Source of the DNA: Acetobacterium tundrae
GTDB lineage: Bacteria; Bacillota; Clostridia; Eubacteriales; Eubacteriaceae
DNA: 64,000 nt
Reading direction: 5' to 3'
Assembly (NCBI RefSeq): GCF_008086615.1
Contig: NZ_RXYB01000013.1
Span: 1-64,000, forward strand
Shown here: one piece after another, positions 17,821 to 27,910 of the stretch
How positions within the stretch are numbered: position 1 is the first letter of the stretch
How the letters are laid out: every line of letters begins with the position of its first letter
Translations under genes and position numbers: made by a program
The notes under the pieces: model-generated
What the model was told of the DNA's origin: nothing
The model's input: only the letters and a program-made list of their open reading frames with translations
The model's database searches: none

Positions 17821-20532
17821 ATGGTTGATTTCAGTGATAGACGACCAAATCCTGATGATATTTTAGAAGATTTATCTTCGAATTTAGAAAATGAAAAAGG
17901 TCGTCTTGAAATTTTTTTTGGATATGCAGCAGGGGTGGGGAAAACCTACGCGATGCTTGATGATGCCCAGGAACAAATGAAGAGCGGCATCGATGTCCTG
18001 GTAGGTTATATAGAACAACATACTAGGCCAGAAACGATTCAACTAATGAATGGATTACCTATTCTGCAACCAAAGATTATAGAGTATCGAAATATTCAAC
18101 TAAAAGAGTTTGATTTAGATGCGGCCCTTAAAAGAAAGCCAAAATTAATTCTGGTGGATGAGTTGGCTCATACAAATGCTCCCGGTGTGCGGAATAAAAA
18201 ACGATATCAAGATATCGAAGAACTTCTCAATGCCGGAATTGATGTTTTTACAACCGTTAATGTCCAGCATCTTGAAAGTCTAAACGACATTGTAGAGAAC
18301 ATTACCCAAATTAATGTACAAGAGACTATACCGGATTATATTTTTAATAATGCCGATAAAATCAAGCTGATTGATATTGAACCAGAAGAACTATTGAATC
18401 GATTTGCGAGTGGAAAAGTTTATCGACAAGAACGTGCTGAAAAAGCACGCGAAAATTTTTTTACGAAAGAAAATCTTCGTCTTCTGCGTGAGATCGCTAT
18501 GCGGAAAGTCGCAAACAGGATTAGTTATGCGAATCAGAATGAACCGCATTTGTCTCAAAAAATGGCAAATATCAAACTATTGGTTTGCATCAGCGCTTCT
18601 CCATCCTCAACCAAATGTATCCGTTGGACAGGAAGAACCGCCGAAGCTTTTCATGCTCCATGGACAGCTGTTTATGTTGATACCATGGAAAGTGATTATT
18701 TTACGGATCTGGAAAAGCAAAGTATCCGAGATAACTTAGCTTTAGCAGAGCGATTAGGGGCAGAAATTGTCACCCTTAATGGTTATGATATTGCTACTGT
18801 GATTGCTGAATATGCAAGACTTTCAGGAATTACAAACATTGTCATAGGAAAAAGCAGAAATAAAAAAACAATTGGCAATTTATTTAAATCGAGTCTTGAA
18901 GATCAGCTTATTGAAATGTTGGCAAGTATTGAAATTCATATTATCCCAGGCAACATGTCCAGACATAAGGCATCACAATACAAACGACGTAAAATACGAA
19001 TTGGGAAAAATTTATATCTATCCTGGCAAGATGCATTTAAAACGGTGGGATTATTAATGATTGCAACCCTTTTTTCATGGGGGCTCAATACTCTAAATAT
19101 TGGTAATCAAAATATTATTATGGTCTACATCTTATCAGTACAAGTCATTTCAAGAATAACCATGGGTTATGTTTACGGTATTGCTGCATCGGTATTAAGC
19201 GTTTTAACATTTAATTTCTTTTTTACAGTACCTTATTTTACATTTCATTCAATACAAAAAGGCTATCCCATTACCTTTTTTATTATGTTGCTTGTTGCTT
19301 TAATAACCAGCGCTCTAACGGTTCGCATTAAAACTCATATACGACTTGCCGTAGAAAAAGAACACCGTACCGAAATTCTTTATGAGATCAATAAAAAGTT
19401 GTTGGCATCAAACGATCTTGACGGAACAGTAATATTGGTTAATGAATATATGGTGAAAATTTTCGGACGATCATCAATTCTTTATACACAAGATCCGGAA
19501 AACAGTTTAACTGAAAAATTTTTGCAGTCACCGTCAGACCCAGATGCCTCATTTTTATTATCAAAAGACGAGCGTGCTGTGGCTCATTGGGTATTTATGA
19601 ACAAAAAATGCGCAGGAGCCGGATCTGATACACTAATGGGTGCCGGAGCTTTTTATATGCCGATCGTTTCTTCAACCAAAGTATTGGGTGTCATCGGTTT
19701 GTCATGTGCAAATGGAAAGTTAAATCAAAATAACCGTTTGTTTTTGCGTGTGATTGCTTCACAAGTGGAGATTGCTTTAGAACGGCATGTGCTTTCAAAT
19801 GAACAACGACGTATGACCATTGAATCTGAAAAAGAAAAAATGAGAAGTAATCTCCTTCGTGCTATATCTCATGATCTTCGGACGCCACTTACCGGTATAT
19901 TGGGAGCAAGTTCTACCATCTTAGAAAATGGAATAAATTTAGATGATGGAACCAATAAAGCTTTGATTTTAAATATTAATGAAGAGTCACAGTGGCTCAT
20001 ACGGATGGTAGAAAATCTTTTATCTGTAACACGTATTAATGAAGGGCCTATGAATGTCACAAAAACACCAGAGGCCGCTGAAGAAATCCTAGCAGAAGCC
20101 AACAGTCATATTCATAAATGGTTTCCCAATCGAAAAATATCGGTAAAAGTCCCGGACGATCTTTTAATGGTACCCATGGAAGGAACCTTAATTGAACAAG
20201 TCATCATTAATCTTCTCGAAAATGCAATAAAGCATTCACCAGAGGATTCAATTATTAAAGTAGAAGTAAAAAGAGCAGGGAATAATGCAGTATTTGAAGT
20301 GAGTGACGATGGATCAGGTATAAGTGATGAAGAGTTCCCATATTTATTTGAGGAATGTATCCCTCAAAAAAAACGAAGCTCTGATTCGTCCCGAGGAATG
20401 GGAATAGGCTTATCTATTTGTAAATCCATCATCAAAGCGCATCATGGAAAAATGCAGGCAGAAAATAAAAAGGGCGGTGGCGCAGTGCTTCGATTTACAC
20501 TGCCATTAGAAGAAAGTGAAGATAATGGATAA
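17821..20532 (+). CDS. kdpD: KdpD-like osmosensitive K+ sensor histidine kinase
   Basis: The 903-residue protein has the full KdpD order: KdpD domain with Walker A GYAAGVGKT (residues 34-42) and DELAHTN; a Usp domain (about 245-375); four transmembrane helices (about 400-505, DUF4118); a GAF-like domain; HisKA with phosphoacceptor H684 in SHDLRTPL; and HATPase with NLLENAIKHS and GMGIGLSIC. It senses K+ limitation or turgor and phosphorylates KdpE, whose gene overlaps its end. No kdpFABC is present in the window; a KimA-like transporter lies upstream instead. Confidence 0.95.
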   Translation: MVDFSDRRPNPDDILEDLSSNLENEKGRLEIFFGYAAGVGKTYAMLDDAQEQMKSGIDVLVGYIEQHTRPETIQLMNGLPILQPKIIEYRNIQLKEFDLDAALKRKPKLILVDELAHTNAPGVRNKKRYQDIEELLNAGIDVFTTVNVQHLESLNDIVENITQINVQETIPDYIFNNADKIKLIDIEPEELLNRFASGKVYRQERAEKARENFFTKENLRLLREIAMRKVANRISYANQNEPHLSQKMANIKLLVCISASPSSTKCIRWTGRTAEAFHAPWTAVYVDTMESDYFTDLEKQSIRDNLALAERLGAEIVTLNGYDIATVIAEYARLSGITNIVIGKSRNKKTIGNLFKSSLEDQLIEMLASIEIHIIPGNMSRHKASQYKRRKIRIGKNLYLSWQDAFKTVGLLMIATLFSWGLNTLNIGNQNIIMVYILSVQVISRITMGYVYGIAASVLSVLTFNFFFTVPYFTFHSIQKGYPITFFIMLLVALITSALTVRIKTHIRLAVEKEHRTEILYEINKKLLASNDLDGTVILVNEYMVKIFGRSSILYTQDPENSLTEKFLQSPSDPDASFLLSKDERAVAHWVFMNKKCAGAGSDTLMGAGAFYMPIVSSTKVLGVIGLSCANGKLNQNNRLFLRVIASQVEIALERHVLSNEQRRMTIESEKEKMRSNLLRAISHDLRTPLTGILGASSTILENGINLDDGTNKALILNINEESQWLIRMVENLLSVTRINEGPMNVTKTPEAAEEILAEANSHIHKWFPNRKISVKVPDDLLMVPMEGTLIEQVIINLLENAIKHSPEDSIIKVEVKRAGNNAVFEVSDDGSGISDEEFPYLFEECIPQKKRSSDSSRGMGIGLSICKSIIKAHHGKMQAENKKGGGAVLRFTLPLEESEDNG

Positions 20533-21232
20533 TAAATCAGTAATATTAATAGTTGAAGATGAAGAAAGCATCGCAAATTTTATTTCAGCCATATTGAAAG
20601 CAAATGATTATAAAGTAATTAAGACAGATAAAGGAAAAGAAGCCATTTCTATGACAGCATCCTATTCTCCAGATTTAATTTTGCTTGATTTAGGTTTGCC
20701 GGATATGGATGGGGTGGACGTACTAAAAACGATTAGAGAATGGTCAACTATTCCGATTGTTGTCGTTTCTGCTCGGGGATATGAACGTGAAAAAGTAGAA
20801 GCACTTGACTTAGGCGCAGATGATTATATTACAAAACCATTTGGAACATCAGAGCTCCTGGCTAGGATAAGGACGGGAATTCGTCATAGTAAAAAGTATC
20901 CTAATGAAAATTCGGGAGATATCAGTAAAACTTCTGTTGGTGAGCTTGAAATTGATTATAATAAAAGACTGGTATCCATTTCCCAAAAAGCTATTCATCT
21001 TACCCCAATTGAATATAAAATCATCGTATTATTGTCCAAACATATTGGGAAAGTACTGACCCATGATTTTATTATTAAAGAAGTTTGGGGACCATATACA
21101 AATGAAATACAGACGCTACGTGTCAATATGGCAAACATTCGTAGAAAACTTGAAGAAAATCCAGCTGAACCCAAATATATCGTTACCCAGGTTGGTGTTG
21201 GTTATCGCATGGTTGAGGAATTGGAACAATAA
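20525..21232 (+). CDS. kdpE: KdpE-like response regulator (OmpR/PhoB family)
   Basis: The regulator has a receiver domain with the phosphoacceptor Asp in LILLDLGLPD, the VVSARG and DDYITKPF motifs, and a C-terminal winged helix (LTPIEYKIIVLLSKH ... VGVGYRM) for DNA binding. The reading frame overlaps the end of kdpD by eight bases from ATG 20525; a GTG at 20516 is an alternative start. It should act with KdpD on a K+ transport promoter, plausibly that of the KimA-like gene. Confidence 0.93.
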   Translation: MDNKSVILIVEDEESIANFISAILKANDYKVIKTDKGKEAISMTASYSPDLILLDLGLPDMDGVDVLKTIREWSTIPIVVVSARGYEREKVEALDLGADDYITKPFGTSELLARIRTGIRHSKKYPNENSGDISKTSVGELEIDYNKRLVSISQKAIHLTPIEYKIIVLLSKHIGKVLTHDFIIKEVWGPYTNEIQTLRVNMANIRRKLEENPAEPKYIVTQVGVGYRMVEELEQ

Positions 21233-21279
21233 AACTAAGATATAATAAAATAAATTCTAAAAAAGGGAGTTCAATATCT

Positions 21280-21381
21280 ATGAAACTACTAATTCCGATT
21301 TTTATAGGTTCTGTTACCCAAAGAGTGATTTCAGAGGCGCCATGTCCAGTATTGGCAATTCATGAAGATATTGTTGATTAA
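21280..21381 (+). pseudogene. Internally deleted universal stress protein (33 codons)
   Basis: A short frame with a good AAGGGAG site starts MKLLIPIFIG and runs into GSVTQRVISEAPCPVLAIH. The first part matches the start of a Usp domain and the second its C-terminal end, so about 100 central codons are missing. The reading frame is retained across the junction. It lies 48 bases behind kdpE and may once have been part of that operon. A functional 33-residue peptide is unlikely. Confidence 0.75.
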
Positions 21382-21415
21382 TTATTCTATAAACTACTCA
21401 ATTTGAGCCGATTCT

Positions 21416-21444
21416 GCAATTATAATTGTGGGGTCGGCTTTAGA
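21416..21444 (+). terminator. Probable terminator behind kdpDE
   Basis: AGCCGA and TCGGCT close an imperfect stem containing CAATT/AATTG, followed by a mixed T-rich tail (TTAGATATTTT). Confidence 0.5.
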
Positions 21445-21751
21445 TATTTTCGTATAACCGTTAATTTTTGAAAAATATCAGAAATGTTTATAAAGTAAAG
21501 ACAGATTTAAAAATCAAAATACAACTTGTAAATATTGTCAATATTTGCAAAATAGCATAAAGTATTTCTTGAATATGACGATAATATAATTTGAAACAAG
21601 AAATGAAGTACTGAAAAATTAAAGCATGGAAATAAAAAATGAAAGGGATAATAAAAAAGCGAAAAGAGTAGAAAAAAGTAATCGTTATTCGACATGATGA
21701 AATGTAAAATGTTGGTATTTGGAATAGAATTTAAATGTCAAGGAGAAAAAG

Positions 21752-24046
21752 ATGAGAGATTATAAGGGATTGTTAACAAAAATGTTTTTAACCATTGGGG
21801 TTCCGGCTGTGTTTATATTTATTATTGTAATCGGTATATCATTTAGTGGAATTAATCAAGATCAAATGATATTAACCTCAGGAGTGGGATTAGTTGTCAT
21901 GATCTTTACAATCTTTTTAACTGTTAAGAGATTTGCAAAAAAAATATCTAAACTCGCCAAAAAAGCTATTCGGCTTGCCGACGGTGATGTGGAGATAGAA
22001 TTGAACATGCCTTCCGAAGTTTCTCATGACGAATTGGGGGGACTTACCCTGGCGATTGCAACCATCGCTGAGAATACCAATTCCTATGCTATTGCAGCAA
22101 AAGAGATAGCAGCTGGGAATCTAGCGATTGAAATACAGCCGATTTCCGAAAAAGATTTACTTGGAGTAAGTTTGGAAGGAATCAGAAATTCTGTAAAACG
22201 CCTTGAAACAGATACCTCAAAGCTTTTTGAGTTTGCAAAAAAGGGCATTTTTGATAAGAAAGATGATGGCAATGGGCTTTTGGGCGATTACAAAAAGGCA
22301 ATCAATGGTGTTAACCAAACAATGGAAATTGTTATTGATAAGATGATGTGGTATGAAGGAATTCTAGATGCGATTCCATTCCCGCTTCATGTTATTGACA
22401 ATAATATGAACTGGTCATTCCTGAATAAACCATTTGCAGATTTAATGATTGCCAATAGTGTCATCAAGGATCGAGATGACGCTTGTGGTAAACCTTGCTG
22501 TAGTGCAAATGCTACGATCTGCAATACAGATGGTTGTGGAATTAAACGATTGGTCGAGCAGGGTTTGACCGATAGTCATTTTGAATGGGTTGGGAAAAAC
22601 TTTAAGCAGGATACGGCTTATCTAATAAATGGAAATGGAGATAAGGTCGGCTTTGTTGAAATCGTAAGCGATATGTCAGCAGAAATAAGTTTAGCAAACT
22701 ATACAAATACGGAATTAAAACGATTGGAAGACAATTTGAAAGGCCTGGCAGAAGGTGATTTGAATTTTGATATGAATATTGAAGATCCAGACGAATTTAC
22801 GGTGGCTAGAAGTGAGCAATTTAAAGGAATCGGAAGAGACCTATCTGAAGTAAAAAAATCAATCGGTGATCTGATTGGCGATGCCACTTTTATTACGAAT
22901 GCCATTAAAAAAGGGCAACTGGAATTAAAAGCAGATGAAACCAAGTTCAAAGGATCCTGGAAGACACTTATCGGTGATATGAATAATATTTTGGTAGAAA
23001 TTGAAAAACCTATTCAGGAAGTTTCAAAAGTAATGAATGAAATGTCCAATGGCAATTTACAGGTTAGCGTTAATGGCTCATATGAAGGTAAATTTGACGA
23101 GCTAAAACAGTCTGTCAATGTTACTGTAAGTCATTTGAATATGATTGTTAGTGAAATAGCGACGGTAACGGGTGAAATTGGAAATGGAAATCTCAATTTA
23201 GAAAATGTACGTGTATATCTTGGAGATTATGTTGGTATATCCAATGCATTAAATACCATCATTGAATCTTTAAATATATTGATGAGAGATATAAATGATG
23301 CCACAGAACAGGTATCCGCCGGCTCAAATCAAGTGTCAGATGGCAGTCAGGCTTTAGCCCAGGGATCAACAGAACAGGCTAGTTCAATACAAGAATTGAC
23401 AGCATCTATTACTGAAATTGCAGCTGAGACAAAAAACAATGCAGTTAACGCAAATCAGGCTAAAGAATTGGCAACCATTGTCCATGATAATGCTGAAATA
23501 GGGAATACTCAAATGATAGAAATGCAAAATTCTATGGTAGACATTAATACATCATCAAAAGATATCTCGAAAATCATAAAAGTCATAGATGATATTGCAT
23601 TCCAGACGAATATTCTGGCATTAAATGCAGCGGTCGAAGCAGCGAGGGCAGGTCAGCATGGCAAGGGTTTTGCAGTGGTGGCAGAAGAAGTTCGAACACT
23701 GGCAGCACGCAGCGCAGAAGCCGCTAAGGAAACAACTTTATTAATTGAAGGTTCGATTGCCAAGGCTCAGGCAGGTACAAAAATAGCGGACGAAACAGCA
23801 GCAGCTCTATCTGAAATAGTAGATGGCATTGAAAAAGTAACTAATTTAGTGGGTAGCATTGCTGAAGCTTCAAATGAACAAGCAACCGGAATTGCACAGA
23901 TTGACACAGGAATTGAACAAGTCGCGCAGGTTGTTCAGCAAAACTCGGCAACTGCGGAAGAAAGTGCGGCTGCAAGCGAGGAACTGTCCAGCCAGGCAGA
24001 AATGCTAAAAGAAATGATTGGTCGATTCCAACTAAGAAGAAGATAA
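21752..24046 (+). CDS. Methyl-accepting chemotaxis protein with Cys-rich PAS region
   Basis: The 764-residue protein begins with two close transmembrane helices (about 10-30 and 42-60) with almost no extracellular loop, then HAMP-like repeats, a PAS-like domain (about 200-310) and a standard MCP signalling domain around the hairpin tip [21 protein letters not shown]. The PAS region has cysteines at 245, 249, 250, 257 and 262 (CGKPCC, C, C), which could bind heme, Fe-S or metal, or respond to redox. Signals are therefore probably sensed in the cytoplasm. A cheW gene follows 25 bases later, giving a two-gene unit. Confidence 0.93.
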   Translation: MRDYKGLLTKMFLTIGVPAVFIFIIVIGISFSGINQDQMILTSGVGLVVMIFTIFLTVKRFAKKISKLAKKAIRLADGDVEIELNMPSEVSHDELGGLTLAIATIAENTNSYAIAAKEIAAGNLAIEIQPISEKDLLGVSLEGIRNSVKRLETDTSKLFEFAKKGIFDKKDDGNGLLGDYKKAINGVNQTMEIVIDKMMWYEGILDAIPFPLHVIDNNMNWSFLNKPFADLMIANSVIKDRDDACGKPCCSANATICNTDGCGIKRLVEQGLTDSHFEWVGKNFKQDTAYLINGNGDKVGFVEIVSDMSAEISLANYTNTELKRLEDNLKGLAEGDLNFDMNIEDPDEFTVARSEQFKGIGRDLSEVKKSIGDLIGDATFITNAIKKGQLELKADETKFKGSWKTLIGDMNNILVEIEKPIQEVSKVMNEMSNGNLQVSVNGSYEGKFDELKQSVNVTVSHLNMIVSEIATVTGEIGNGNLNLENVRVYLGDYVGISNALNTIIESLNILMRDINDATEQVSAGSNQVSDGSQALAQGSTEQASSIQELTASITEIAAETKNNAVNANQAKELATIVHDNAEIGNTQMIEMQNSMVDINTSSKDISKIIKVIDDIAFQTNILALNAAVEAARAGQHGKGFAVVAEEVRTLAARSAEAAKETTLLIEGSIAKAQAGTKIADETAAALSEIVDGIEKVTNLVGSIAEASNEQATGIAQIDTGIEQVAQVVQQNSATAEESAAASEELSSQAEMLKEMIGRFQLRRR

Positions 24047-24071
24047 AAATTTAAATTGAAGGAGAATCAAT

Positions 24072-24569
24072 ATGACCGAAAATGTTGTAGAAAAAGACTA
24101 TTTGGAAGAAGATACCCAACATGGCAGATTTTTAACTTTTGCTTTAGAGGAAGAAGTCTTCGGTATTGAGATTAAATATGTGACGGAAATCATTGGAGTG
24201 CAGTCAATTACGAAGGTTCCCGAAGTGCCACCACATATAAAAGGAATCATTAATTTAAGAGGCAAAATTATACCTGTCATTGATGTACGGTTACAGTTCG
24301 GGAAAGAACCAGTGGATTATAATGATCGAACCTGTATCATTGTCATTGATATTGACTCAGTATCGGTTGGATTAATTGTAGATAGTGTCGATGAAGTAAT
24401 AACTATTGAAGATGAAGAGATCTCAGCTCCGCCATCAAGTAAATCTGGTTTTGAAAATCGTTTTATTAAAGGAATAGGGAAATCTGGTGGAAAGGTTCAA
24501 TTACTTCTTGATTGTGCGAGTTTGTTAAAAAGCGATGAAATGGAAATAGCCAATGATCTTCTAGAATAA
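24072..24569 (+). CDS. cheW: Chemotaxis coupling protein CheW
   Basis: The 165-residue protein is a CheW domain, which links receptors to the CheA kinase. It shows the typical EVFGIEIKYVTEII, HIKGIINLRGKIIPVIDV and GLIVDSVDEV segments. AAGGAG precedes the ATG, and it follows the chemoreceptor by 25 bases, suggesting a dedicated receptor-adaptor pair. No other che gene is near. Confidence 0.95.
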   Translation: MTENVVEKDYLEEDTQHGRFLTFALEEEVFGIEIKYVTEIIGVQSITKVPEVPPHIKGIINLRGKIIPVIDVRLQFGKEPVDYNDRTCIIVIDIDSVSVGLIVDSVDEVITIEDEEISAPPSSKSGFENRFIKGIGKSGGKVQLLLDCASLLKSDEMEIANDLLE

Positions 24570-24683
24570 TTGAGCAGCGTATTTTGAAGAAAGAAAACAC
24601 AAAATTATTTACACTGCCAAAAATAATGAAATGCCCCTAAATTTAGAGAATTGATTTTAATAGTTTCTATCAATTCAGTTATA

Positions 24684-24748
24684 AAAAGAACTCCATTTTC
24701 ACTGATGATTCGCTTATATTCATCAGGAATTGGAGCTCTTTTCTTTTT
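24684..24748. terminator. Bidirectional terminator between cheW and a surface-protein gene
   Basis: AAGAACTCCA and TGGAGCTCTT pair with one mismatch, with an inner CTGATGA/TCATCAG stem, followed by TTTTCTTTTTTT on the plus strand and by a short T-rich stretch on the minus strand. Confidence 0.75.
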
Positions 24749-24836
24749 TTCTATTCACCAAAGTAATGAGTCAGAATTCAATTACTTGGTGAATTGAATA
24801 CCAGTGCTTATTTTGTTGTTTTAATTAATGTGAGCA

Positions 24837-26228
24837 TTAAGCTTTAGTGTCTCGTTTGTTCAGTAAAACTGCCAAGCCCATAAGAGACAGAAGTGCTAAA
24901 CCAGCTACCATTGCATCAGTTGCTGAAGTATCGACACCTGTTTTAGGATTAGAAGAAGCAGTCATATGATGATTGAAATGCTGAAAACCTTGATGGTGGC
25001 CGTAATCAAGATATAAACTGGATGCTGTAATATCTACATATCCGTAAGAAGGATCGATATAGATACCTTCTCCGCCATAAATGGCTAAAGGATTAGTCCC
25101 GCCTGTTGCAGCCAGGTCGAGAATACCATGGTTAATTACCAGCCAGCTAGCTGCAGATACAGCTGTGGCTACACCAGTAATCGTGTTGGAACTAACGGTA
25201 GTTTTTCCGCCGTTAAACACGATATCATCTATGGCTCCGATACCTGTGCTTGTCCCAGATGTGGAGCTTGTAAGAACATCAGTTTTTCCGCCGTTTACGA
25301 CTAGATCACCGTAAGCATACATACCATAAGCGCCTTCAGTTCCGGTATTGATTGCTGAAACGTCAATATTTCCGTCGTTGACGGTTAAATCATTCGACAT
25401 AATACCAACAGCTGTTAAATCGCCAGCATTTCCAACTGCGGTAACATCATATTCACCACTGTTGATAACCAGATCACCGGTAACATTAATACCGCCGCCT
25501 AATGTGGTAGCTGTTGGCTGTCCTTCAGCTATCAGTTTACCAGTGCCGCTTAAGTTTAAATCACCATCAACATTAACAGCAAAACCACTATCTGTTTTCA
25601 GTGTGTTTGTTCCAAGAAGTACGATCGCAAAATTGTCGCCCATCAATTGGGCCAATAGCGATTTTCCTGTAAAATTGCTTAGCGTCAAGGCATTGGTTAC
25701 CGTATTATAGGCGTATCCTTCACCCGAGTTGGTGGCTAGGATATTAATCTCTGATCCGTCAGTTTTGTACAAAGCCATAAAAGGAACCGCTGTTACTTCA
25801 ATATTTTGTTCTGTAACAATGGGTGCTTCACTTGTGGCAATTACCGGTTGTTCTGCAACAACCGGAGCTTGGACTGCAGTGACTGCCGGTTGTTCTGCAA
25901 CAACGGGTGTTTCTACAATTTTATCGGCTGTAACAACAGGTTCTGTAGTAGCTGTTTTATCGGCTGCTACATCTGTTGTCGTAGTGGTAGTGGTTACATC
26001 AGCTGCTTTTGTCGTAGGAACTGTTGTATCTGTAGTAGTTGTAGTAGCCGCCACCACTGTTCCGGTTGTTACAACCTCCAATGCAACCACGTTACTGTTA
26101 TTTGCAACCGTTGTAGTTTCTTCACCACTTGCGGCCAAGGCAGAGACGGGAACAAGCATAAACATCATGGCCATAACCATCAACAACGACATCAATTTGG
26201 ACATTTTTCTCTTGGACATTTTTATCAC
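24837..26228 (-). CDS. Cell-wall-anchored surface protein with NPKTG signal (paralogue 1)
   Basis: The 463-residue protein has a signal peptide (hydrophobic LMSLLMVMAMMFMLVPVSALA), a Thr/Val-rich low-complexity stalk with poly-Thr runs (about 40-150), a repetitive beta-rich region resembling parallel beta-helix proteins (DLVINSGEYDV, DLVVNGGKTDV, DIVFNGGKTTV), and a C-terminal sorting signal NPKTG, hydrophobic helix and KRDTKA tail. It should be secreted and anchored by a sortase; a class-B-like sortase is encoded at 41708-42424. The start is GTG with AGGGAGG nine bases upstream. It is a tandem paralogue of the protein at 26579-27910. Confidence 0.85.
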   Translation of the reverse strand: MIKMSKRKMSKLMSLLMVMAMMFMLVPVSALAASGEETTTVANNSNVVALEVVTTGTVVAATTTTTDTTVPTTKAADVTTTTTTTDVAADKTATTEPVVTADKIVETPVVAEQPAVTAVQAPVVAEQPVIATSEAPIVTEQNIEVTAVPFMALYKTDGSEINILATNSGEGYAYNTVTNALTLSNFTGKSLLAQLMGDNFAIVLLGTNTLKTDSGFAVNVDGDLNLSGTGKLIAEGQPTATTLGGGINVTGDLVINSGEYDVTAVGNAGDLTAVGIMSNDLTVNDGNIDVSAINTGTEGAYGMYAYGDLVVNGGKTDVLTSSTSGTSTGIGAIDDIVFNGGKTTVSSNTITGVATAVSAASWLVINHGILDLAATGGTNPLAIYGGEGIYIDPSYGYVDITASSLYLDYGHHQGFQHFNHHMTASSNPKTGVDTSATDAMVAGLALLSLMGLAVLLNKRDTKA

Positions 26229-26578
26229 TTTACTATTCCTCCCTTTCTGAATCGTTTACATTTTGAACCAACTCTATTCTAACTGGAATTTAGACCTCCT
26301 TTCTTTGAAATCATAGCATTGTGTAAAACAACTGTATTTTAATTTCAATGCTACATTGATTATTAATTACCCGTAATAAAAAATATTATTCAAATTATTC
26401 TAAAAATTTAAATAAAGGTTTTAAATTTATTATACGATAATAAAATAATGCCTTTTTAATTTTATTAATAAGGTATTATTATTTTAATTTAAAAAAAAAA
26501 GAACTCCATGTCTCTGATAAACCCATCAGAAGTTGGAGTTCTTTTTTTATGTGCCTTTGTTTTAAATATGATGTATTT
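26229..26578. other. Very AT-rich spacer between the two surface-protein genes
   Basis: These 350 bases hold the terminator of the upstream paralogue (annotated separately) and AT-rich DNA expected to contain the promoter of the downstream paralogue. No ORF is supported. Confidence 0.6.
26495..26548. terminator. Bidirectional terminator
   Basis: GAACTCCA and TGGAGTTC pair, flanked by ten A on the left and seven T on the right, with an inner CTGAT/ATCAG stem. It stands behind the gene at 26579-27910 and is nearly identical in its stem to the terminator at 24684-24748, which fits duplication of the whole gene unit. Confidence 0.85.
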
Positions 26579-27910
26579 TTAAGATTTTACATCTCGTTTG
26601 CGTACTGCAAATACTACTCCGATAAGAGATAAGATGAGCATACTCGCCATCAAAACATCTCCAGAGGAGTTTCTTATACCTGTTTTTGGATTGGCAGAGG
26701 AAGATTCTGAATGTTTAAATGTTCCTACGGTTTCATATGATTTAACTTTACTGGAAGTTAGATACAAGCTGGATGCCGTCACATCTACATCCCCATAAAT
26801 CGAATTAATTTGAACACTTTTTTTGGATGAAAGAGCCAAGGGACTAATACCGCCTGTTGCAGACAAATCCAAAATACCGTGGTTGATTTTTATGCCGCTA
26901 TAAGAGAATAGCGCGACAGCTGTGCCAGTATTCGTAACCGCATTCACGGTAGTATCGCCACCATTAAAGACAAGATCATTATAAGATCCAACGCCTGAAC
27001 TGAAAGAATTTGAACAATCTGTAAAAACATCAATATTTCCGTCATTAATGACGTTATTGCCATAAGCAAATAGACCAAAGGCGCCGCCTGTACCGGCATT
27101 GCTTGCGGCGACGTTAACATTGCCACCGTTGATGGTTAAATTACCAGATGCGATTGCATCTGAATCATTGTAACCGGTAAGAATCCCAACAACAGAACTG
27201 TCATCAGTATTGCCAATTGCAGTGATATTATAAGTTCCACTGTCAATAGCTAGATTACCAATAACATTAATGCCGCCACCCATTGAATCCGTTGTCGACT
27301 CTCCTTCAGCCACCAGAGTACCAGGTCCGCTTAAATTTACATCGCCTTTAATATCTATGGCAAAGCCATTATCTGTTTTTAGGGTATTGGTACCCTGTAG
27401 TATTATGGCAAAATTATCGCCCATTAGTTTTGACAATAGCGATTTTCCTGTAAAATTATTTAGCGTCAACGCGTTGGTTTCCGTATTATAAGCATAGCCT
27501 TCTCCTGAGTTGATGGCAAGAACATTGATTTCTGATCCGTCAGTTTTATATAAAGCCATAAAAGGAACGGCCGTTGCCTCAAGGGTTTCCTCTGTAACAA
27601 TGGGCGTTTCCACTGTATTGTTGACCGGGGGTCCGGCAGCAACGGGATCTTGAAATGCTGTGACTGCCGGTTGTTCTGTACCAACGGATGTTTCAACAAT
27701 TTTGTCGGCAGTAACAGTCGGTTCTGCAACCGTTTTTGTATTAGTCACAGTAGTGGTATCAGCAATTACAACCTCTGATATAACGATGTTACTGTTATCT
27801 GCAACTGATGCAGTTTCTTGACTACTAGCGGCCAGGGCGGAGACGGGAACGAGCATAAACATCATAACCATAACCGTCATCAGGGACATTAATTTAGATA
27901 ATTTTTTCAT
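26579..27910 (-). CDS. Cell-wall-anchored surface protein with NPKTG signal (paralogue 2)
   Basis: The 443-residue protein repeats the plan of its neighbour: signal peptide ending SALAAS, Thr/Val-rich stalk, the shared VPFMALYKTDGSEIN and GEGYAYNT blocks, beta-helix-like repeats (NLTINGGNVNV, DLVFNGGDTTV) and a C-terminal NPKTG-hydrophobic-KRDVKS signal. It lacks the long poly-Thr runs of paralogue 1. GGAGG lies eight bases before the ATG. Tandem duplication with a matching terminator is clear; what the proteins bind is unknown. Confidence 0.85.
   Translation of the reverse strand: MKKLSKLMSLMTVMVMMFMLVPVSALAASSQETASVADNSNIVISEVVIADTTTVTNTKTVAEPTVTADKIVETSVGTEQPAVTAFQDPVAAGPPVNNTVETPIVTEETLEATAVPFMALYKTDGSEINVLAINSGEGYAYNTETNALTLNNFTGKSLLSKLMGDNFAIILQGTNTLKTDNGFAIDIKGDVNLSGPGTLVAEGESTTDSMGGGINVIGNLAIDSGTYNITAIGNTDDSSVVGILTGYNDSDAIASGNLTINGGNVNVAASNAGTGGAFGLFAYGNNVINDGNIDVFTDCSNSFSSGVGSYNDLVFNGGDTTVNAVTNTGTAVALFSYSGIKINHGILDLSATGGISPLALSSKKSVQINSIYGDVDVTASSLYLTSSKVKSYETVGTFKHSESSSANPKTGIRNSSGDVLMASMLILSLIGVVFAVRKRDVKS

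Noticed and set aside
25729-26282. Long plus-strand frames over the surface-protein gene
   Set aside because: They mirror the Thr/Val-rich repeats of the minus-strand gene, which has signal peptide, sorting signal and ribosome-binding site.
24837-27910. Prophage or mobile-element cargo
   Set aside because: No integrase, transposase or attachment repeats flank the region.
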